Positions 1 to 6,997 of a stretch of 12,202 bases of DNA are shown here, piece by piece. The translations under genes and the position numbers were made by a program. This DNA comes from Cyclostephanos tholiformis (Eukaryota; Bacillariophyta; Thalassiosirophyceae; Thalassiosirales; Thalassiosiraceae). Position 1 is the first letter of the stretch. Every line of letters starts with the position of its first letter. Below the pieces are notes generated by a model. The model saw only the letters and a list, made by a program, of their open reading frames with translations, ran no database searches and was not told the DNA's origin. Location: the NCBI GenBank assembly GCA_036939975.1, contig JALLPB010000912.1:1-12202 (forward strand), read 5' to 3'.

Positions 1-933
1 TGTGGTTGTGTTGCCGAAAAAAGAAAAAACCTACTATTCCTACGTAGAAAATCTATGGAGGGATAGTTTTTTGTCCCGCCAGAACGGACTTAGCTGTTAA
101 GCTGTTAAGCGAATAATTGGATGAGGGGTAGTCTAAATTCGGTCTAAATAAATTCTAAATTTTGGCGGTCTAAATTTTAAGCGAATTTTGGTAGCCACCC
201 AGTTAAGCTGTTAATAAAAAAAATGACATATGCAGGGGTTGGTGGGAAAGCACGGTTGAATGATTTAGCTGTCACATCCTAGAGCATTAGTTGGTGCTTA
301 AACCCTGGCCAGTACGGTATCTGTTTGGACATGTATCTTTTGTTTATGAGCCCAGATGTAGCTAGCCCAGCATACACAGCTGCTGCATCCAATAATATTT
401 GATTACATGGTTCTGAATACGTAATTTCAGTCCATTTTTTAGTTCATATTTTTTTTGTAAAAGATGCTTCACTCTACTGTGTACCTGTGTACAGGGGAGG
501 GTAGGGGAGGGGATGTGATGTCCAAAACCCCGCCCCGGCTTGGAGAGAAGAAGTGGGGGGAGGGGAGTGGGAGCAACGACAATATAGATGGGCTCAAAAT
601 CCACTTTTTCTGCATAACATTTTTCAACACCTATTATTGTAATCATTAACCATGAGTTGAGAGATTTGCCAAGGCGAATTGTGCCATGGAGGTCTTGGGC
701 AGAAAACGGTATGAAATGCCCTTTGTACGCATCTGCCAACACTCTCTTTACATGAGGACAATGAAACGGCACGTGTCATGCTTTTACATTCACTCATGCA
801 AAAAGCAGTCGCTACACGAAAAAATAGAAGAGAAAATGAGGACAAAATCACATTATGCCCGATGACCTCTCATACTATAATATCGAATCGAGCGTGCTAA
901 GGTATTAAAAAATCCATATAAATATATATCGGA
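1..933. other. AT-rich intergenic region, no convincing gene
   Basis: This stretch lies downstream of the transaldolase gene, which ends at 934 on the minus strand. Open frames on both strands lack an ATG start, have little recognisable composition and overlap each other; I do not believe any of them. The left 220 bp contain short repeats (listed separately). A purine-rich stretch on the plus strand (about 496-572, GGGGAGGG-type) interrupts an otherwise AT-rich background. The last 50 bp before the stop codon are very AT-rich and would form the transaldolase 3' UTR and polyadenylation region, but I cannot name a poly(A) site. Confidence 0.6.
31..220. repeat. Short-repeat cluster sharing a 19-bp core with the foldback element
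   Basis: Positions 31-49 (CTACTATTCCTACGTAGAA) match 6082-6100 of the foldback element exactly and in the same orientation. Next to it are short motifs repeated in tandem or close by: GCTGTTAA at 93-100, 101-108 and 207-214; GTCTAAAT at 131, 142 and 168; TTAAGCGAAT at 105-114 and 177-186. The combination suggests a decayed or related member of the same non-autonomous repeat family, possibly continuing beyond the left edge of the window. No ORF or target-site duplication could be defined. Confidence 0.5.
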
Positions 934-2226
934 TCAAATCTTCTCGATCAATATTCCGAGAAGCTTCTCGGTCTCTGATGTGAACGCGTCTATCCCCTCC
1001 TTCAACTTCTCACGTCCGCAAATGTCCGTATCCCAGTACTTAGAATAGCTATCCTTGGTCAATTTGAAATCCGGATCGTTGCACGTTGCCGCATCAACCT
1101 CGGCTTGGCATTTACGAACGACGACCTTGCTCTCGAGCGAGCTCAGCGAATCGAGCAAATTCGGCGGCAACGTCATCTCGTCGATGCCCGCCAACGCCAG
1201 CACCTCGTCGACGTCGCTCCCGGGCACGTCCGGTCCACGACTCGGTCGCCACGATGCCGGCATGCATATCGTATCGTATCCGTACCTGCGATAGTAGGCG
1301 TACATCCTACGCACGGCGAGGACGCCGGGATCGGCATCGGGGACGTAGTGCCCGCCGCCCGAACTCCCCCTCTCCCCCATCCCCCCCCCCCGCCCACGAT
1401 GCCAATCGAGTATGCGACCCGGGAACGGACTTATCAGGTATGCGCCCGCCTGGGCGGCCGCGGCGGCCTGCAGGAACGAGAATACGAGCGTGATGTTGCA
1501 CCTGACGTCGTGTTCGTTCTCGAGTACCCTCGCGGCCTGTATACCCTCCCAGGTACCCGCGAGCTTGATCAGTATCCTATCCCTCGACACGCCGCACTCG
1601 GCGTACATGTCGACGATGGACAGCGCACGATCGACGCTCGCGTTGGTGTCGTAGCTGAGACGCACGTCCACCTCCGTCGAGACCCGTCCCGGTATCAGAC
1701 GGGCCAATTCCCTCCCGAGATTCACGGCGAGCCTGTCCATCGCGACGTCGAGCGTCCTCGTCGGCATCGGACAGCCATCCTCGGAACACGTCCTATCCTT
1801 GGCGTACGCGATCGCGTCGTCGACCATGGCCTCGTATCGCGCATCGCCGTTGCTACCCGCCCTGGATACGAATAGCGGATTCGTCGTCGCGTCCGTGATG
1901 AGTCCCGTCCTGGCATATCGCGCGACGGTATCGATGTCGCCCGAATCGATGGAAAGCGTCGTCATGTCCGCCAGCGCCTCGAGGGCGGATATGCGCAGGG
2001 CGGTGGAGGTGGTGGGGGGGGGATGGCGACGATGAACGCGCGAATGATGGGATGACGATGACGGATGCGATGGACCGACGGGAGAAGACGCGTCGTTGGA
2101 GGGACCGCCAACGGCGTGGGAGTGGGAGTGGTAGGAGGAAGGGGAGGGGGGGGGGGTGAATGCCGCGACGTGCGAGGGACGGAGAACGAGGACGGCGAGG
2201 AGGTGGGTTAGCAATGGAAATTTCAT
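934..2226 (-). CDS. Transaldolase (class I), plastid-targeted precursor
   Basis: A single-exon ORF of 430 aa. Transaldolase moves a dihydroxyacetone unit between sugar phosphates in the pentose phosphate pathway (sedoheptulose-7-P + glyceraldehyde-3-P to erythrose-4-P + fructose-6-P). From about residue 80 the protein follows the bacterial TalB type (about 317 aa). Visible active-site residues are D94 (in IDSGDID), N116 (DATTNP), E185 (STEVD), Schiff-base K221 (ILIKLAGTW), S266 and F268 (LISPF) and phosphate-binding R327. Residues 1-23 form a signal peptide with hydrophobic core ending AA|F, followed by a Ser/His/Pro-rich stretch to about 75: the bipartite presequence of diatom plastid proteins, so stromal location is inferred. 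Insertions relative to TalB are CSEDGC (147-152), a Gly-rich loop (277-292) and about 7 residues after R327. ATG at 2226 is the only start that provides the presequence. The identity is firm and the targeting likely. Confidence 0.95.
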   Translation of the reverse strand: MKFPLLTHLLAVLVLRPSHVAAFTPPPSPSSYHSHSHAVGGPSNDASSPVGPSHPSSSSHHSRVHRRHPPPTTSTALRISALEALADMTTLSIDSGDIDTVARYARTGLITDATTNPLFVSRAGSNGDARYEAMVDDAIAYAKDRTCSEDGCPMPTRTLDVAMDRLAVNLGRELARLIPGRVSTEVDVRLSYDTNASVDRALSIVDMYAECGVSRDRILIKLAGTWEGIQAARVLENEHDVRCNITLVFSFLQAAAAAQAGAYLISPFPGRILDWHRGRGGGMGERGSSGGGHYVPDADPGVLAVRRMYAYYRRYGYDTICMPASWRPSRGPDVPGSDVDEVLALAGIDEMTLPPNLLDSLSSLESKVVVRKCQAEVDAATCNDPDFKLTKDSYSKYWDTDICGREKLKEGIDAFTSETEKLLGILIEKI

Positions 2227-2435
2227 CTTGTCGTTTGTTTGAATAATAATAATAATATATAGTAATATATTGGATGATGTCTGTTGTTTCGTGTGTTGAG
2301 AGGACAGTCAGTTGTCATCATGAGCTCGGAGATTCCCCTCGAAGGTACGTACCCTACATACAACATGCATATATTATTGTAAGTACCAGAGAAAATAATT
2401 ATGACGACCACCCTCGGAGAGGTGAAATATCTTTG

Positions 2436-2443
2436 TGACGTCA
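2436..2443. promoter_or_regulatory. Perfect CRE-type bZIP palindrome TGACGTCA
   Basis: An exact 8-bp cAMP-response-element palindrome lies 210 bp upstream of the transaldolase ATG. In the diatom Phaeodactylum, TGACGT/ACGTCA elements bound by bZIP factors mediate CO2/cAMP/light responses of a plastid carbonic anhydrase gene. A similar role here is inference; an isolated 8-mer can occur by chance. Confidence 0.4.
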
Positions 2444-2753
2444 GCACCACATGGGGTGCACTTCCCGCCGAGAGTTCGACTTTAAAAATTCATCGCAAAC
2501 ACAAATAATAATTTATTAATAAATGCATCATATGTAACTAAATAGGAATTCTTACAATCTATCGTATCCAGACAATCATTCTCTCTACTCTACTCTCCCA
2601 CTACTAGGTCTCACGCCGAAACCATTCATTTTAAATATATCCATCGTCCAATTATGCCCCGGAAACATTGCGTCTATCCATCATCGAAACGCACACACCC
2701 ACCATAAATAATATAGGCCCTAAATAATTATACATCCATCTATCAACACGCAT

Positions 2754-2776
2754 CCCCCCCCCCCCCCCCCCCCCTC

Positions 2777-2808
<32 letters not shown>
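2754..2808. repeat. 55-bp C tract (C21-TCA-C31)
   Basis: Twenty-one consecutive C, then TCA, then thirty-one consecutive C on the plus strand, ending 59 bp before the ATG at 2868. The complementary strand is a G tract able to form quadruplexes, and the C strand could form an i-motif. It is probably in the promoter or 5' leader of the downstream gene. Exact length is uncertain because such tracts are error-prone in sequencing and replication. Confidence 0.85.
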
Positions 2809-2859
2809 TGCCTCCTCCATCGTCAGTCTCTTTTTTAATAAATAATATAATAACGAGAG

Positions 2860-2958
2860 ATGGAACGATGCCCACTAGTATACCTGCTACTACCACGACG
2901 ACCGATAATCTCCGTAACTACGCGCATGCCGCATTATCGTCCCTCGCATCGGACGTAG
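2860..2958 (+). other. Upstream ORF overlapping the start of the acidic-protein gene
   Basis: An ATG at 2860 lies 8 nt before the ATG chosen for the main ORF, in a different frame. It opens a 32-codon frame (first residues MERCPLVYLL) that ends at TAG 2956-2958, inside the main coding region. If the transcript starts upstream of 2860, scanning ribosomes would meet this ATG first, which could reduce translation of the main protein. Whether it is in the transcript is unknown. Confidence 0.4.
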
Positions 2959-4744
2959 TACGCGGCGATACGCCGAGGTATCACGACGCATCCATATCGG
3001 ACGTATGCCGCGCGTTGCGAGACGCGTCTCATTTGCTATTTGAGGACAGTCGAGTGCGCGATGCGTTCGATTCGGATCCGTTCGACGTGATGAGGACGAA
3101 TGGGAGGGGGGGGGGTGACGATGACCACGACGACGACGACGATGACGAAGAAGATGTTATGATTTCGAAGTCGTCGGATGTCGTTGACGATGATGTTGAC
3201 GAGTACGTCAAGGGGGTCGACGATGAGGTAGGGGTGAAGGACGATGATGGGAAGGAGGAGGACGAGGAGGAGGAGGAGGAGCAAATTGTTAACGATGAAG
3301 ACGACGAGGATGATACCGAGAAGAGAAATTACGTCGGGGTGATCGCGCGCGTGAAGGTGAGGGGGCTGTGCTGTGTGATGAATGTACATGTATATATAAA
3401 GGCGTTCGCTCTGTTGTTGCTTTTTGGTAAACCCCGACCACTTCTTGTCATTCTCCCCGTGTACTTTCGGTCGAACGCATGCCACTCTCCAACTTAAACA
3501 TCGACGTTTTGTTGTTGCGTGGGAACATCGATCATCATCAACATCATCATCATCAACCATTCGAATGTTGTATCATATTATTTATACATACATGATAATC
3601 ATAGAATATGATGCGTGTCGTATCGTGTCATCGCATCGCCACGCCACACGGGTACAGTTCCATATCCGCGATCGTGCAATTCGATAACGACGATAAGATG
3701 GGTTTGGGGGTAAAGGATAACGTACGACTGAAATTCGACTTCCTTAGGGAGCCAACGCGATCACGACGACGAGGACATCGACGAAATTCGGTATCGGGAT
3801 CCGACGTATTCGACAACGATGGTGCTGGCGGACGATGCGAGTTCGGCAGCGGCGAGGTAATGCCCGACGAACAAAACCAACGATGTAGCATGAATGGCGA
3901 GAGGAAGCGAAAGAGGACGGTCGATGACGACGATGACATCGTCGCAAAGAACGGCTTCGGCGAGGGAAATGGCAAATGCCCAGAACACGACTCGGATGGC
4001 GACGTCGGGGCTGTGAATCGTGGTCGGCATCCCCTCGAGGCAGCAACCGCCCACGAGACGACGATCACGTACAAAATCGATTATTCGATCGATTATGGCG
4101 AAATGAAGCCTCTTCTGGGGGTATACGTATATGCGTTGGGGGATCATCCGTCAATTGAACCGCCCGTACCTATCGTCGACGACGATGGAGTTTTCTCGTC
4201 AATGTCGAATGAAGGGGAGAAAGACGAAGACGACGAGGAGAACGACGATTACGATGTCATTGACGGGCGTGGAAATGACTATGGAACGAACGGACGAGAA
4301 ATCCGGCACCCTCCCGAGGGAAACAAGGGCAAAGAATCCGAGGAGGGCGAAATGTCCGAGTATGATGGCGGTGATTTCGGCCAGGAAGATACCAGTATCG
4401 ACCTCATCGGCAATGGTACCACCAAGGGCGATAAGTTCGGGGTATTCGTCAATCCAGAAAACGTCGTGGGATTCCTTGATCGAGTCAATATCAACCTCGA
4501 TGAGAGGTCCGTGTTTCACTTCCTATTGACATTCCCATTCTACGAGCACGAGTGGGATATCGCCGGATTTTTATTCAGCGCGCTGTTTGATGATGACGAC
4601 GACGATGATGAGGCTGATGAGAATATCGATGGCGACGGAGAGTATCCCCACGAAGAGAATGATGGGGACAGCAGCGCATTTGATCGATACAAGAAATTTT
4701 TGATAGCAGGGTATGGTAAGAATTACTGTACGCCTTGCAATTGA
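2868..4744 (+). CDS. Acidic protein of unknown function, two exons
   Basis: The model joins 2868-3356 and 3605-4744 (542 aa). Exon 1 ends in codon phase 0 at AAG|GTGAGG, and the acceptor CATAG at 3604 keeps the frame; there is no AG between about 3402 and 3603, as expected for a scanned acceptor. I do not recognise the protein. Residues about 14-75 look folded and helical. Two Asp/Glu-rich stretches follow (about 84-100 and 115-155). The second exon is mostly polar and low-complexity, with basic patches such as RSRRRGHRR and RKRKR that could be nuclear localisation signals. Two segments look like conserved cores: about 316-345 (YKIDYSIDYGEM then LLGVYVYALGDHP) and about 440-491 (FVNPENVVGFLDRVN, FLLTFPFYEHEWDIAGFLF). 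The latter may be an orphan domain. Function is not inferred. The gene itself is likely; the exact splice choice is moderate. Confidence 0.6.
3117..3155 (+). repeat. (GAC)n-type tract encoding Asp/Glu run
   Basis: GAC/GAT codons in near-tandem, interrupted by a single CAC, encode an acidic run in exon 1 of the acidic-protein gene. It is one of several such triplet tracts in the window. Confidence 0.85.
3357..3604 (+). other. Intron of the acidic-protein gene
   Basis: A 248-nt intron with donor AAG|GTGAGG and acceptor ATCATAG|AAT. The exon 1 frame would otherwise run on to a stop at 3497, giving a hydrophobic tail unlike the rest. The next AG (3657, GGTACAG) would need a different phase from the donor and immediately meets a TAA in the joined frame, so 3604 is preferred. 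Confidence 0.55.
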
Positions 4745-5503
4745 TGTGAGGGACGTGGGTTACACTCATAGGAGAGCCAATTTCAAAGTAAGCCTCAATT
4801 GCAAATGTGTTTAAGGAATATAACCTATCAGCATTCATTCATAATCCGATCGGACACTGGAAGAATTTTTCTCACCATATTATTGATCGATGTTATGATG
4901 ATAGACATTGTGAGCTACTTCGCTCAGATTGCCGTTGATGTGGAAACGATATTTTATCCTCTCTCCGATACATGGCTCCTACCAATATTGTTAAATAGAA
5001 ACCGTCTGTTAACAAATAAAAATGATGCTCTGTTGGGAAGATGCCAGAAGGGATGGTCCAACATCACTCCTTGCCCTGTCCCCCGACATGTGGCGGTCAA
5101 GGAGCCGCATCCCGATATACCCGCCAACTGGTCAGGACAATATTTAGTCATGGCTATCGAATGAGACGTGTAGAATGATCTTTTGCAAAGAAGATTAATT
5201 TTATTATTATGTAAGTCGAGCCAATACTTATCACATTGTTTTGTTTTCTCCATCGAGCTCAAACAAGATCTTTCGGATGATAAATAAAGCGGACTCGTGC
5301 TCAAAAGAAGTCCTTTGGATGATAAATATGAAGACAAGACAAGTCAACTTAAGAAATTAGGTAGTATTTACTTTTTACCTAGACTTTTCAGACCTTTGCT
5401 GGAGTCTTTTTACGCCGAGCGAGGGTGTCTTGATAAATAAATGAAGCAGACTCGTTTCCTTTTTTCTATTCCAACCACGTATGATATATATACCTACATC
5501 ATT
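4745..5503. other. Intergenic region with short direct repeats, no convincing gene
   Basis: Frames of up to about 125 codons exist on both strands (about 4800-5340) but they start at non-ATG codons or have no recognisable content. Imperfect direct repeats occur near the right side: TTTCGGATGATAAATAAAGC (from about 5269) and TTTGGATGATAAATATGAAG (from about 5312), with a third GATAAATAAATGAAGC at about 5432. The phrases GCGGACTCGTGC and GCAGACTCGTTT following two of them are also related. These may be remnants of a small repeat; I see nothing else. Confidence 0.5.
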
Positions 5504-5830
5504 TCAATTGCTATTAAAACAAGACAACATGATGGAGACTACCACAATCGTGCTTACAACGGAGAAGGGCGAGGCCCACGCAGCAGCAGATGGAGTATGG
5601 GAAGGTGTCGGGACTTCCTCCTCCTCTGCGAGCGGCGCAGCGAGACTGACGGGATCCTTTGCAAAATAGTCGGCCGACATCCAATGATACCTACAGGGGT
5701 AGAATCCGCTAGTTATGCATGCCCCTTTCTCGATGACGCTACACTCGGGATCGGTCCCATTTGTCCTACAGAGGTACACATCGCCATCGTCCTCAACACG
5801 GAGATCGTCGCTGGTACGAGGGGTGCCTGC
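5504..5830 (-). pseudogene. 3' fragment of a Cys-containing, membrane- or GPI-anchored protein
   Basis: An open minus-strand frame of 108 codons without a usable start codon; its upstream limit is a TAG (5831-5833) inside the foldback element. The N-terminal part contains four cysteines in a compact block (about residues 21-48: YLC, PEC, GAC and YPC), suggesting an extracellular disulfide domain. It is followed by a Glu/Pro/Thr/Ala linker and a C-terminal hydrophobic segment (VVSTIVVVSIML) ending a few residues before the TGA. That arrangement fits a type I membrane protein or a GPI-anchor signal. The frame stops where the inverted repeat begins, so the gene may have been truncated by insertion, or the true 5' exons may lie elsewhere. 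A plus-strand ORF covers the same DNA but has no comparable architecture. Family not recognised. Confidence 0.4.
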
Positions 5831-6215
5831 CTAATTCTTTCATGGTTTTCGTGAGCGATTCCAGATTTCGTGCGTTGGATTCACTTCAATTTCATATTCA
5901 CTTCAGCTATTTCACATTCACTTCAGCTATTTCATATTCACTTCAGCGAAATTCTACGTGGGAATAGTAGAGAAAAAATTCACTTCAGCTATTTCATATT
6001 CACTTCAGCTATTTCATATTCACTTCAGCTATTTCTCACTAGCACTTCAGCGAAAAAAAATGGCTTAAGTGAATTTTTACTCTACTATTCCTACGTAGAA
6101 TTTCGCTGAAGTGAATGCGAAATAGCTGAAGTGAATGTGAAATAGCTGAAGTGAATCCAACGCACGAAAAATCTGGAATCGCTGACGAAAACCAAGAAAG
6201 AATTAGGCAGGCACC
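5822..6215. mobile_element. Foldback/MITE-like element with long imperfect inverted repeats
   Basis: The left arm (about 5822-5988) and the right arm (about 6064-6215) are near-perfect inverted copies, both beginning GGTGCCTGCCTAATTCTTTC when read inward. Differences are single bases, a 2-bp indel (ATTT-CG versus ATTTTTCG) and one extra 17-bp unit in the left arm. Each arm carries tandem copies of a 20-bp unit, ATTCACTTCAGCTATTTCAT, then an AGCGAAATTCTACGT motif. The central 75 bp hold further direct copies. There is no coding capacity. A GTACG pentamer flanks both ends (5814-5818 and 6217-6221) but is offset by 1-3 bp, so it is only a weak target-site-duplication candidate. The transcript of either strand would fold into a long hairpin. 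Confidence 0.85.
5879..6050 (+). repeat. Tandem 20-bp units, direct orientation, within the foldback element
   Basis: Copies of ATTCACTTCAGCTATTTCAT start at 5879 (17-bp variant), 5896, 5916, 5936, 5978, 5998 and 6018, with a degenerate copy near 6041. Matching inverted copies start at 6064 (degenerate), 6107, 6127 and 6147. The strict 20-bp spacing within blocks indicates unit duplication by slippage or recombination. Confidence 0.85.
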
Positions 6216-6686
6216 AGTACGTATGGTACCACCCTCTTGTTAGTTAAAACTGACATACCTAATACTGAAGTGCTTTGTTTTCCTTTGCCTTCGTTAGACA
6301 TAGGAGATAGTCGAAAAAAAACGAGACACAGGGAATTATTTTTTTTCGGTGAGACAGTACGAATTACAACGCCCATAACGGTACATTATCCAGTTTTTCC
6401 CTATAATAAATTCCCAAGATAGCTTCAACGCATGAACGGACACGTTCAAACATTGAAATAAATGGAGGAAACAGAGAAGGAAATAATAGAAAACCTCCTC
6501 CCGTAGTGTGAAAAAAAAGGATTGTTTTGGAAACTGTAGTAGTACCATGGTGTGCCTTTTTTAGAGGATAAAAGTAATTATGGTACTACCTACATACTTC
6601 GGTGAACATGGCCGTGGCCGTGGCGGCCGGCCCACGCATTTTCCCACACATCTAGAGAGAGAGCTCCGTTCGTGTCCGTCAACACA
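6216..6686. other. Upstream region of the alpha/beta-hydrolase gene
   Basis: AT-rich DNA between the foldback element and the hydrolase ATG, expected to hold its promoter and 5' UTR. A 10-bp A/T hairpin is present (CGAAAAAAAA at 6312-6321 with its complement at 6339-6348). No ORF here looks coding. Base composition turns sharply GC-rich from about 6600, shortly before the start codon. Confidence 0.5.
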
Positions 6687-6966
6687 ATGGCCCAGCCCCT
6701 CCTCAACCCGACGTCGGTGGCATTGTCCCTGTCGCCGCCCCGTGCGCCCCCCCACGGCACCGCGATGCGATCGCTGTACGTCAACGGTCGCTGGGCGCCG
6801 ACCCCCTCCCCGCCGCCGCGACGACGGCGCGACGGGGATGTCTACGGCGACGACGACCACGACTACGACGACGACGACGACGACGACGGAGGTCGCGCGT
6901 TAAGGGATCATAGCTCCCAATCCCGTCTGATCGCGAGGCTCCTGTCCAAGGCCCATCCCACGCCCC

Positions 6967-6997
<31 letters not shown>

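Larger units (their letters stand above)
2227..2867. promoter_or_regulatory. Divergent promoter region between transaldolase and the acidic-protein gene
   Basis: The two genes point away from each other across 641 bp, so both promoters and 5' UTRs must lie here. Close to the transaldolase start, on the minus strand, is a CCAAT (2269-2273) followed by a TATATATT-like stretch. A CRE-type palindrome sits at 2436-2443 and a C tract at 2754-2808. The remainder is AT-rich with no ORF of note. Transcription start sites cannot be placed from sequence alone. Confidence 0.6.

Noticed and set aside
362..772. 136-codon minus-strand open frame
   Set aside because: It starts at GTG rather than ATG, has no recognisable domain, crosses a C-rich low-complexity stretch and is overlapped by another frame of equal quality.
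1105..1875. 256-codon plus-strand open frame opposite transaldolase
   Set aside because: It is an antisense shadow of a clearly identified gene, produced by GC-rich codon usage; its composition is Arg/Pro/His-rich without motifs.
3605..3657. Alternative acceptor at 3657 (GGTACAG) for the acidic-protein intron
   Set aside because: It looks like a better consensus but is out of phase with the strong donor at 3357 and would hit a stop within ten codons.
4954..5337. 127-codon minus frame and the opposite plus frame
   Set aside because: Neither shows a domain, and codon composition is unlike the real genes here; treated as intergenic.
5441..5854. Plus-strand 137-codon ORF with ATG
   Set aside because: It overlaps the minus-strand fragment, which has the more protein-like layout (Cys block, linker, membrane anchor). 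I could not exclude it completely.
6312..6348. 10-bp A/T hairpin resembling a terminator
   Set aside because: The stem is almost all A-T, which is common by chance in AT-rich intergenic DNA; no terminator of this kind is expected for a Pol II gene.
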